This document shows, one piece after another, positions 1-5,926 of a stretch of DNA of 12,263 bases. The position numbers and the translations under genes were made by a program. Location of the stretch: positions 1 to 12,263 of the forward strand of contig CAZYKR010000125.1 in assembly GCA_964648005.1 (NCBI GenBank), read 5' to 3'. Numbering within the stretch: position 1 is the first letter of the stretch; every line of letters starts with the position of its first letter. Origin of the DNA: JAGQTE01 sp964648005 (lineage in GTDB: Bacteria; Actinomycetota; Acidimicrobiia; Acidimicrobiales; Acidimicrobilacustridaceae). A model generated the notes under the pieces. It saw only the letters and a list, made by a program, of their open reading frames with translations, did not search any database and had not been told where the DNA came from.

Positions 1-1192
1 CGTCGTCGAGGACGTCGACGGGTCGCTCGTCGACCGGCGCCACCGGCGCCACGGGTGCGGTCGGTGGTGGTGGCGGGGGTGGTGGTGGCGGGGGTGGTGG
101 CGGCGGGGGTGGCGGCGCCATCTCGATCGGGTCGAGCACGTCGCCGGGCTCGCTGGCTTCCATCGCCAGGGTGATCATCGGATCGACGATCATCGCTGAC
201 TCGTCGCGCTCGATGGCCTCGTCCATCGCCGAGGCGAAGGGGTTGTCGACGCCCGGGATGTCGATCACGTCACCGGCGGGTGCGTCGGGATCGAGCCAGT
301 CCGGGGGCGGCCCACCCTCGAACGCCGCGCCGAGCGGTGGCGCCTCGTCTCCCTGCCAGGGGTTGTCCCCGGTGCGCTCGGCGGGCGGCATGGCGATCGG
401 CTCGGTCGTCGGCGGGGCGAACGCCGCGCCGGTGGCGGCGAAGGCGCCCGCCGCTTCGGGCGGTGCATCCGGCGGCGCCATCCCTGCGCCGGCGGCCGGG
501 ATGTGCAGGTCCATGTTGCGGAACTTGGCGACCTCGGGGTCGACCGGCGTGGGCGCCGCGCCGTTTGACTGCGGTCCCGCCGGCGCCACGTCCTCGGGCA
601 GGGCGTGCACCAGGGCGACCACGAACCCCATCAGCGGAGGGAACTCCTCGGGCCGCAGCGACCGGCTCACCGCCAGGAGCACGTCGCCGTGCAGCTCGAA
701 CGTGAACTGTCCCTTCGTGGCCGTGAGCATCTTCGTGACCTCGGGGACCAGCAGGTTCGCCGCGAACTCGGGCGACGCGGTCCACAGGGCGTACACCTTG
801 TCGAAGGCGCGGTTGCCGGAGCGCATCGCCTCGGACCCGCCCAGCTCGAACCGCCCCTTGCGGCCGGCGAGGATCAGGTAGGGGAACCGCCACGGCACCC
901 GCGCGAGCACGCCGCTGTAGGTGTGGCCGTCCTCGAGCAGCAGGATCGGTGAGCCCATCGGCAGGTCGCCGCGCGGCGCCTTCGAGTCGAACTGGTACGG
1001 GTACTCGAAGCCGCGGACCTGCACACCCTGGGACCGGCCGATCATCAGGTGCTGCGCCGGACGGCGACCGGTCTGGCGGAACAGGGCCAGCGGCAGCTCA
1101 CCGAGCTGTTCGATGTCGTCGTCTTCGAAGCGCAGGCCTTTGGCCTCGGCGACGGCGCTCAGCTCCCTCGCGCGCTTGTCGGTGCTCGCCAT
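1..1192 (-). CDS. Hypothetical protein with polyproline tail, 3' end outside window
   Basis: An open frame of 397 codons runs from an ATG at 1192 to the window edge without a stop, so the C-terminus is missing. Residues about 1-200 look like a folded domain. It begins with a short helical stretch (ending AKGLRFEDDD) and contains the segments RRPAQHLMIG, FEYPYQFD, GNRAFDKVYALW and FELHGDVLLAVS. This pattern resembles actinobacterial DUF3137-like proteins of unknown function, in which a similar 'FnraF...LL.P.....G.f..e.GD.LL' arrangement occurs; the resemblance is from memory. Residues about 205-397 are Pro/Ala/Asp/Glu-rich and probably disordered, with 18 consecutive prolines at 360-377. I see no signal peptide or membrane segment. 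A GGGA lies about 6 nt before the ATG. The gene follows the M3 peptidase gene by about 110 bp, with two hairpins between them, so it may have its own promoter. Its function is unknown. Confidence 0.75.
   Translation of the reverse strand, partial: MASTDKRARELSAVAEAKGLRFEDDDIEQLGELPLALFRQTGRRPAQHLMIGRSQGVQVRGFEYPYQFDSKAPRGDLPMGSPILLLEDGHTYSGVLARVPWRFPYLILAGRKGRFELGGSEAMRSGNRAFDKVYALWTASPEFAANLLVPEVTKMLTATKGQFTFELHGDVLLAVSRSLRPEEFPPLMGFVVALVHALPEDVAPAGPQSNGAAPTPVDPEVAKFRNMDLHIPAAGAGMAPPDAPPEAAGAFAATGAAFAPPTTEPIAMPPAERTGDNPWQGDEAPPLGAAFEGGPPPDWLDPDAPAGDVIDIPGVDNPFASAMDEAIERDESAMIVDPMITLAMEASEPGDVLDPIEMAPPPPPPPPPPPPPPPPPPTAPVAPVAPVDERPVDVLDD
62..115 (-). repeat. Tract of 18 consecutive proline codons
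   Basis: Read on the minus strand, 18 successive codons (residues 360-377 of the partial hypothetical protein) are all CCN. They use a mixture of CCG, CCA and CCC and no CCT. On the plus strand this appears as the G-rich GGT/GGC/GGG tract. The mixed codon use shows that selection or drift maintained proline, and argues against a simple sequencing homopolymer. Confidence 0.95.
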
Positions 1193-1241
1193 GGCGTGTC
1201 CCGTCGGCCCCCACTCGTCCGAGTTGAGCCGGACGTCCCCC

Positions 1242-1261
1242 GGAGCGTGGCACCACGCTCC
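1242..1261. other. Perfect inverted repeat (9-bp arms, 2-nt centre)
   Basis: GGAGCGTGG and CCACGCTCC flank a CA centre. It lies in the 111-bp gap between the M3 peptidase stop and the start of the next minus-strand gene, about 50 bp upstream of that start. No T-run follows on either strand. It could be an operator-type palindrome for the downstream gene or the second half of a tandem hairpin terminator. Confidence 0.4.
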
Positions 1262-1276
1262 GTTCGGAAGGGTACT

Positions 1277-1294
1277 GCCACCCGTCGGGGTGGC
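1277..1294 (-). terminator. GC hairpin just after the M3 peptidase stop
   Basis: GCCACCC and GGGTGGC form a perfect 7-bp stem with a 4-nt loop. The hairpin begins 9 nt after the peptidase stop codon in the direction of transcription. No U-tract follows. Actinobacterial intrinsic terminators often lack one, so a terminator is plausible but unproven. Confidence 0.45.
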
Positions 1295-1303
1295 GAGCCG
1301 CCG

Positions 1304-3205
1304 TCAGCCGCCGCTCAGCGCCACGAATCGGTCGACGCGCCCGCGCAGCACGTCGAGGGACCGTTCCCAGGACCCGGCATCTCGGATGTCGATGCCGAAC
1401 CGGCCGGCGAGCTCGGCCGGAGCTGCCACGCCCGTGTCGGAGAGCAGCGCGTCGTAGCGTCGACGCACGCCGCTCGGATCGTCGCGGTAGCGGTCGTAGA
1501 GGCCGAGGGCGAACAGCAGGCCGAACGTGTAGGGCCAGTTGTAGAAGGGGGTGAAGTAGTGCCCCTTCACGGCCCACAGGTACGGATGCGCCGTCCCTGC
1601 GGCGATGGCGTCGCCGTAGGCACGCTGCTGGGCCGCACCGAGCAGTGTGCACAGCTCCTCCGGCGCCACCGTCCCGTCGGTGCGGGCCTCGAGCAGCGCC
1701 TCCTCGAACCAGATCCGGCTGCGGATGTCGACGATGATCTGGGTGGCGCTGCGCAGGTCGAGCTCGAGCAGACCGAGCTCGTCGTCGGGTGCTGCGGCCC
1801 GCATGGCGGCGTCGAGCGTGATGGTCTCGCAGAAGACGCTCGCCGTCTCCGCCAGCGTCATCGGTGTCTGCCGCTGCAGCGGGGTACGGTCGGCGAGGCG
1901 CAGCTGGTGGTAGGCGTGCCCCAGCTCGTGGGCGAGCGTCAGCATCCCCGTGTCGGCGTCGTCGAAGTTGATCAGCACCCGGGAGCGTCCACCGCCGACC
2001 CCCATGCAGAACGCACCCCCGACCTTGCCCGGGCGTGGATCGACGTCGATCCAGCGCTCGCTGACGGCGCGGTGCGCCAGCCGGGCGAGGTCGTCGCCGA
2101 ACGTGGCGAACGCGGCGGTCACCTCGGTGACGGCCTCCGGCCAGGTGCGGCGGCCGACGGTGCCGACGGGCGCCGACAGGTCCCACCAGGGCAGGGCGCC
2201 GCCGTGGCCGAGCAGGCGCGCCTTGGCGCGCAGGTAGCGACGCAGATCGTCGAGGGCACCGTCGACGGCGCCGAGCATGGCGTCGAGCACCTCGGCGTCG
2301 ATGCCGTTGGCGACGAGCGCCGGCGCGCGGTGATCGCGCCACCCCCGCCGCCGGTCGAGCACGATCCGCTCGCCGAACGCGCCGTTGAGGGTGGCCGCCA
2401 GCGGATGCGCCATCGACGCCCACGCCGCCACCTCCGCACGGTGCGCCGCAGCGCGGCGGTGCGGATCGGGGTCCGACGCCATCGCCCGCAGCGCGGAGAC
2501 CGCCACGACCGACGACGCCTCGCCGGGGAGGTCGAGCGATCCGGTGAGCTGCGCGCTGAGGTCGCGGTGCAGGTTCGCCCACGCCACGCTGCCCGTGAGG
2601 CGGAGCTCGCCGGCGAGGGCTTCGGCTTCGGCGCCCATCTGGTGGGTGGCCGCCTCGGCGGCGCGGGCCCGCGCGGTGCGGGGGGGCGCGGCCCGCGGGG
2701 CTGGGGGCGCGCGGGGCGCGGGGGNNNNNNNNNNCCTCGGGGGGGGGGCCGCCGCGGGGGCGCGCCCCTGCGCGTTGGGGTGGGCCGCGACCGTCGGCGA
2801 TGCGGCAGCGAGGGCATCGAGGTCGAGCCCGGCCAGCCAGGCGTCACGGCGGGTCGTGAGCCGACCGAGCACCGTCGACCGGCTGGCCAGGCGGGAGCGT
2901 GCCGCGGCGGCATGTGCGTCGCGGCTGTCCACGGAGATCTTCCCGTGCAGCACCGCCGACACGACGCGCAGCTGGTCGAGTACGGCGTTGTGCGCGTCCA
3001 CCAGGTCCGCCAGGTCGCTCGCCGCAACCTCGTTGCTGGTGTCCGGTCCGCTGCCGACGCCGAGGGCGTCATAGCGGCGTTCGAGCGCCTCGAGCGCCAC
3101 GGCGATGGCATCGATGGCGGCGTCGATCGTGGTCGGGTCGTCACCGCCGAGCAACGGTGCGAGGTCCCACCGCCGATCGGGCGGGGTGGGGGCGAGGTCG
3201 GCCAT
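1304..3205 (-). CDS. M3-family zinc oligoendopeptidase (PepF-like), with assembly gap
   Basis: A predicted cytoplasmic metallopeptidase that cleaves short peptides (family M3, oligoendopeptidase F-like). The frame encodes 633 residues counting four undetermined ones, close to the roughly 600 usual for the family. The N-terminus has the family's W-D-L-x-P-L opening (residues 13-18). The zinc motif HELGH is at 426-430 within TLAHELGHAYH, and Glu453 in AETAS, 27 residues after the first His, fits the third zinc ligand. The C-terminal half contains AVKGHYFTPFYNWPYTFG, typical of the family's substrate-binding region. No signal peptide is seen. The ATG at 3205 has no obvious Shine-Dalgarno. It is transcribed away from the HEPN gene. 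Residues about 145-180 are doubtful: X158-161 are Ns and the Pro/Ala/Arg-rich flanks do not look like the family. The frame agrees on both sides of the gap, so the gene is probably intact in the organism. Confidence 0.9.
   Translation of the reverse strand: MADLAPTPPDRRWDLAPLLGGDDPTTIDAAIDAIAVALEALERRYDALGVGSGPDTSNEVAASDLADLVDAHNAVLDQLRVVSAVLHGKISVDSRDAHAAAARSRLASRSTVLGRLTTRRDAWLAGLDLDALAAASPTVAAHPNAQGRAPAAAPPPRXXXXPAPRAPPAPRAAPPRTARARAAEAATHQMGAEAEALAGELRLTGSVAWANLHRDLSAQLTGSLDLPGEASSVVAVSALRAMASDPDPHRRAAAHRAEVAAWASMAHPLAATLNGAFGERIVLDRRRGWRDHRAPALVANGIDAEVLDAMLGAVDGALDDLRRYLRAKARLLGHGGALPWWDLSAPVGTVGRRTWPEAVTEVTAAFATFGDDLARLAHRAVSERWIDVDPRPGKVGGAFCMGVGGGRSRVLINFDDADTGMLTLAHELGHAYHQLRLADRTPLQRQTPMTLAETASVFCETITLDAAMRAAAPDDELGLLELDLRSATQIIVDIRSRIWFEEALLEARTDGTVAPEELCTLLGAAQQRAYGDAIAAGTAHPYLWAVKGHYFTPFYNWPYTFGLLFALGLYDRYRDDPSGVRRRYDALLSDTGVAAPAELAGRFGIDIRDAGSWERSLDVLRGRVDRFVALSGG
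2725..2734. other. Assembly gap (10 Ns) with unreliable G-rich flanks
   Basis: Ten Ns interrupt the peptidase gene. The flanks, about 2675-2765, are dominated by G runs, including ten consecutive Gs at 2739-2748 and seven at 2680-2686. Codon use and protein quality drop here compared with the rest of the gene. I read this as a scaffold join with poor consensus at the contig ends, so the true length of the gap is unknown. Confidence 0.9.
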
Positions 3206-3321
3206 GCCGCAGTCTGGCGCGTCGGCGTCGCGGCCGGCGCCTTCGACCTTGTAGATGCGGCCCGGTAGGTTGACGGTCCGAGACCGAGCAGGACGGGAGC
3301 GTCGGTTCGCCGCAACACGCC
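3206..3321. promoter_or_regulatory. Divergent promoter region between peptidase and HEPN genes
   Basis: This 116-bp region separates two genes transcribed away from each other, so it should hold both promoters. A TTGACG at 3273-3278 could be a -35 element for the plus-strand gene, but no convincing -10 box lies at the right spacing. Neither start has a clear Shine-Dalgarno, so leaderless or weakly initiated transcripts are possible. The promoter call rests on gene arrangement only. Confidence 0.35.
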
Positions 3322-4254
3322 ATGGAGCAAGCCAGCTTTCGCGCAGACGTCGCCGTCGCCTTCGAGGTGCTCGCCGAAGGCCTCGCGCCGTTCATCGACG
3401 AGCGGATGGCTGCCCAGTATCCCGACGACGAATGGGTGCTGCTGGCAGCGACCAAGCTCGGCAAGCGTCCCGACGTCCTGGTGTCGTTGTCGGATCCGCA
3501 CTTCCAGCTCGAGGTGCTGAACCGCTGGTGGGGGCCCGCCTTCTCCGAGGATCTCTCCGAGGACGTCCGCGCCACCATCGCCGAGCTGCGCACCGCCCGC
3601 AACCACTGGGCGCATCCCGACGAGGACCACCCGTTCGACCAGGCCTACGCCATCAAGGTGCACAACGACGTCGACGAGGTGCTGCGCGCCATCGGCTCGC
3701 CGTTGACGTCGCGGATCACCGACCTGCTGGCCGACCTGCGCTGGCGCACGGCACGGGAGCAGGCGCGTCGGGAGGGCCGGAGCGAGCGCGACGTGTTGCT
3801 CATCCAGATGCTCGAGCTGCAGCAGAAGTACGACCAGCTCCAGGATCAGCTCGAGCAGGCGAAGGACGTCGCCCGGTCGGCGACCGGTCGGACGCGTGCG
3901 GTGTCACGCCAGCTCGCCGAGCTGCAATCCCAGTACGCCGCGGTGGCGCAGCTGCGCGACGAGTACGACAAGCTCCAAGCGCAGCTCGTGCGCGAGCACG
4001 ACGTCGGGAGTGAACCGCCGACGGTCGACGAGACCGAGTCCATGCGGCATCAGCTGGCGTCGGCCGAGATGGCGATGGTCAACCTCCGTCGGGAGGCGTC
4101 GTCGTTGCGTGAGCAGCTGGCCGAGACCCGCCAGAACATCCGCTACATCGATCCGGTCGAGACCGAGGTCGGCCGCCGATGGATCTGGCTGATGACGGTG
4201 CTGTTGCTGGTGCTCGGCGTGCTGGTGGTGGCGGCGTACTACACCCCGCGTTGA
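3322..4254 (+). CDS. Swt1-type HEPN protein with coiled coil and C-terminal membrane anchor
   Basis: A 310-residue protein with three parts. Residues 1 to about 135 form a helical domain whose second half carries ARNHWAHP. R93-N94-x3-H98 matches the HEPN nuclease signature (Arg, a polar residue, then His after four intervening residues), and the context 'RNHWAH...F....A' is that of Swt1-type HEPN domains. Residues about 140-275 are rich in Q, L, E and R (LELQQKYDQLQDQLEQ, AQLRDEYDKLQAQL, REQLAETRQN) and should form a broken coiled coil. Residues about 287-306 are a single hydrophobic helix followed by YYTPR, so the protein should be tail-anchored with the HEPN domain in the cytoplasm. HEPN domains are often metal-independent RNases in toxin or defence systems, but some only bind RNA; the role here is unknown. 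It is the only plus-strand gene, and its 3' end converges on the SHOCT-protein gene with 25 bp between stops. No antitoxin-like partner is adjacent. Confidence 0.8.
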   Translation: MEQASFRADVAVAFEVLAEGLAPFIDERMAAQYPDDEWVLLAATKLGKRPDVLVSLSDPHFQLEVLNRWWGPAFSEDLSEDVRATIAELRTARNHWAHPDEDHPFDQAYAIKVHNDVDEVLRAIGSPLTSRITDLLADLRWRTAREQARREGRSERDVLLIQMLELQQKYDQLQDQLEQAKDVARSATGRTRAVSRQLAELQSQYAAVAQLRDEYDKLQAQLVREHDVGSEPPTVDETESMRHQLASAEMAMVNLRREASSLREQLAETRQNIRYIDPVETEVGRRWIWLMTVLLLVLGVLVVAAYYTPR

Positions 4255-4272
4255 GCGGCCTGCGTGCCGGGA

Positions 4273-4300
4273 CCGGTCGTCAGCGAGCGCTGCCGACCGG
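4273..4300. terminator. Long hairpin at convergent gene junction
   Basis: The arms pair over 12 positions with one T/C mismatch and enclose a 4-nt GAGC loop: outer stem CCGGTCG/CGACCGG and inner stem CAGC/GCTG. It begins 18 nt after the HEPN stop on the plus strand and overlaps the last codons and stop of the opposing gene. Position and symmetry suit a bidirectional terminator. No T-run is present on either side. Confidence 0.55.
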
Positions 4301-5707
4301 CTGATCGATCGGCGCCGCCAGCACGAGCGTTCGCTTCTGTGCCAGCTCCTCATCGGTGAGGATGCCCTCGGCGTGCAGTTCGGCCAGCAGCTCGAGCAGC
4401 CGGGCGACCCGGGACGCCGGTCCGGCCTGCGAGGCCCGACCGGGGCGTTCGTCGGGCTGTGCCGCCGACGGTCGCGCTGGAGGCGCTGCGACGTCGGTCG
4501 AGCGACCGGCCGGTGCCGGTGCCGGTTGATCGGTTGTCGGTTCGGTCGTCGGGTCGGCGGGTGGGCGCTGGCGGAGCTTGCGCTGGATGACCGAACGCAT
4601 CTCCTCGGCCTGCTCGGGTCGGAGGCCCTTGGCGACGATCTTGGCTCCGGAGGTCGCCTCGACCGTCACCGCCGCACCGGTGATCCGCTTCTGTACGACG
4701 ACCTCGCCGATGTCGGCGGCGGCGATGCGCTCGAGCACCGTGTCGTTGCGGTCGTGGAGTTCGACGGCGTCGGGGAGGATGACGACCCGCTCACCGATCT
4801 TGTCGAGGTCGGTGTTCAGCGGTGACGGCTTGACCTCGAGCAACGGCTTCACGCTCGCAGCCGGGGCGGTGGCCGGTGCGGCCTCGTCGGCGGCGGGGCC
4901 GCCGCTGAGCTGCGCCAGCAGCGCCTCCTTCTCGCCGGCGAGGGCGGCGAGGGCACGGCTGGCTGCGGCGGAGCGGGCGGACGCGAGGACGGCGGCATCG
5001 GCCTTCGAGGCCTGGATCTGCGCCGACACCTGGTCGGCGCCGGGTGCCGAGGCGGGCCGGCGACGCGCCGCCGGCGCCTCGGATGCGGCATCGTCGGTCG
5101 CCGCCCGGGCCGTGGCCTTGGCCGCAGCGCCGGAGGCGGCCGTCGTCTTGGGAGCTGCGCCTGGCCCGGCCGTTCGGGCACCGGCGCCCGGGCGGGTGGT
5201 GCGCTGGGTGGTCCGTGCCGCCGCGGCCGCCGTACCGGAGCCGGGCTTGGCCGCGTTCGGCTTGGCGGCGTTCGGCTTGGCCGCAACGGGTTTGGCCGCA
5301 ACGGGTTTGGCTGGCACCGGCTTGGCAGGGACGGGTTTGGCCGGCACCGGCTTGGCTGGTACGGGCTTGGCTGGGACCGGCTTGGCCGCGTCGGGCGTGG
5401 CAGCGACCGGCATCGCCGGGGCGGGTTTGGCCGGGACTGGTTTGGCCGCATCCGGCTTGGCCGGGGCGGGCTTCGCTGGGGCGGGCTTGGCGGGGACCGG
5501 TTCGGTCGCGGTGGGCGGGTACCACTCGCCGTCGCTGGCGAGCCACCAGCCGGGCGCAGGTGCCGCGTCGTCGTCGGTGGGCGGGTACCACTTGCCGTCG
5601 CTGGCGAGCCACCAGCCGGGTGCCGGCGCCGACGTCTGGTCGGTCGGTGGGTACCACTTGCCGTCGCTGGCCTGCCACCAGCCCGGTCCTTGGGAGACGT
5701 CGCTCAT
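4280..5707 (-). CDS. Modular protein: three W-rich motifs, PVPAK stalk, PH-like domain, SHOCT motif
   Basis: A 475-residue protein starting at the ATG at 5707, chosen because GGAG lies 8 nt upstream and the protein then begins directly with the first motif; an in-frame ATG at 5863 adds only a featureless extension. Modules in order: three copies of PGWWxASDGKWYPP at residues 8, 30 and 52 (DUF2510-like, 22-residue period); 17 pentapeptides of the PVPAK type at 70-154; an Ala/Thr-rich linker; an Ala-rich helix at about 225-267; a compact beta-rich region at about 298-380 (GERVVILPDAVELHD...IGEVVVQKRITGAAVTVEATSGAKIV) resembling bacterial PH-like/DUF4429 domains; a Pro-rich linker; and a SHOCT-type motif at about 436-463 (LLELLAELHAEGILTDEELAQKR). 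PH-like plus SHOCT is a known actinobacterial combination of unknown function. There is no signal peptide or membrane helix. The architecture call is sound; the cellular role is unknown. Confidence 0.85.
   Translation of the reverse strand: MSDVSQGPGWWQASDGKWYPPTDQTSAPAPGWWLASDGKWYPPTDDDAAPAPGWWLASDGEWYPPTATEPVPAKPAPAKPAPAKPDAAKPVPAKPAPAMPVAATPDAAKPVPAKPVPAKPVPAKPVPAKPVPAKPVAAKPVAAKPNAAKPNAAKPGSGTAAAAARTTQRTTRPGAGARTAGPGAAPKTTAASGAAAKATARAATDDAASEAPAARRRPASAPGADQVSAQIQASKADAAVLASARSAAASRALAALAGEKEALLAQLSGGPAADEAAPATAPAASVKPLLEVKPSPLNTDLDKIGERVVILPDAVELHDRNDTVLERIAAADIGEVVVQKRITGAAVTVEATSGAKIVAKGLRPEQAEEMRSVIQRKLRQRPPADPTTEPTTDQPAPAPAGRSTDVAAPPARPSAAQPDERPGRASQAGPASRVARLLELLAELHAEGILTDEELAQKRTLVLAAPIDQPVGSAR
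5246..5500 (-). repeat. 15-bp tandem repeat encoding 17 PVPAK-type pentapeptides
   Basis: Seventeen in-frame 15-bp units encode P-[VADN]-[PA]-A-K, with Met or Thr replacing Lys in two units. Five consecutive units near the middle read PVPAK. Variation is mostly at the second and third residues and at third codon positions. It gives a positively charged, extended Pro/Ala stalk. Such minisatellites can change length by slippage, so copy number may vary between strains and may be mis-assembled. Confidence 0.9.
5510..5686 (-). repeat. Three 66-bp-period repeats encoding the GWW...WYPP motif
   Basis: The 45-bp cores lie at 5642-5686, 5576-5620 and 5510-5554, spaced exactly 66 bp apart. The second and third cores differ at one position of 45, and the first differs from the second at five. 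This pattern suggests a recent internal duplication of the motif nearest the stalk. Confidence 0.9.
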
Positions 5708-5745
5708 CGTCGGAGCTCCGGCATGCCCAGGCGCGTCCGACGATG
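5705..5745 (-). promoter_or_regulatory. Inverted repeat enclosing the SHOCT-protein start codon
   Basis: Ten-base arms, CATCGTCGGA at 5705-5714 and TCCGACGATG at 5736-5745, are perfect complements. In the mRNA the downstream arm ends in the AUG start codon, and the GGAG ribosome site falls in the 21-nt loop, which itself contains the palindrome GGCATGCC. Folding would therefore bury the start codon. It could act as an mRNA switch or, as DNA, as an operator. Confidence 0.45.
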
Positions 5746-5926
5746 CTCCGGCGTTTTGTGGCGCAGGCTGCGCCCCCATCGCGCGATGCACGTCACGTCC
5801 GTCTGCTCCTGTCGCGGCCGACCAGCCCACCCGATCGCGCCTCGTGTGCTCCGTGTGAGCCATCGGCTCGCTGGCACAGATCTTGAACCCTTGGTACGGA
5901 TTGGGTCGCGCGGCCCACGAGCCTCG
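5746..5926 (-). other. Intergenic region between bioD and the SHOCT-protein gene
   Basis: No gene is convincing here. It holds several short dyads: a 6-bp stem with a GGC loop at 5760-5774, the 12-bp palindrome CATCGCGCGATG at 5777-5788, and a 5-bp stem with a 3-nt loop at 5857-5869. None is followed by a T-run, so I cannot assign a bioD terminator. With the inverted repeat at the start codon this may be a structured leader for the next gene, although short stems are common by chance at this GC content. Confidence 0.4.

Noticed and set aside
1049..3268. Plus-strand open frame of 739 codons across the peptidase gene
   Set aside because: It runs through the Ns and is antisense to the M3 peptidase with its zinc motif. 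The composition is typical of a shadow frame.
3322..5707. HEPN gene and SHOCT-domain gene as a toxin-antitoxin pair
   Set aside because: They are convergent, not co-transcribed, and the second protein is large and modular without an antitoxin-type (for example MNT nucleotidyltransferase) motif.
4578..5858. Plus-strand frame encoding repeated GLAGT pentapeptides
   Set aside because: It is the antisense reading of the PVPAK repeat. The minus frame has recognisable PH-like and SHOCT modules and a good ribosome site.
5708..5863. N-terminal extension of the SHOCT-domain protein to an upstream ATG
   Set aside because: The extra 52 residues have no recognisable feature, and the internal ATG at 5707 has a GGAG at good spacing and begins directly with the first motif.
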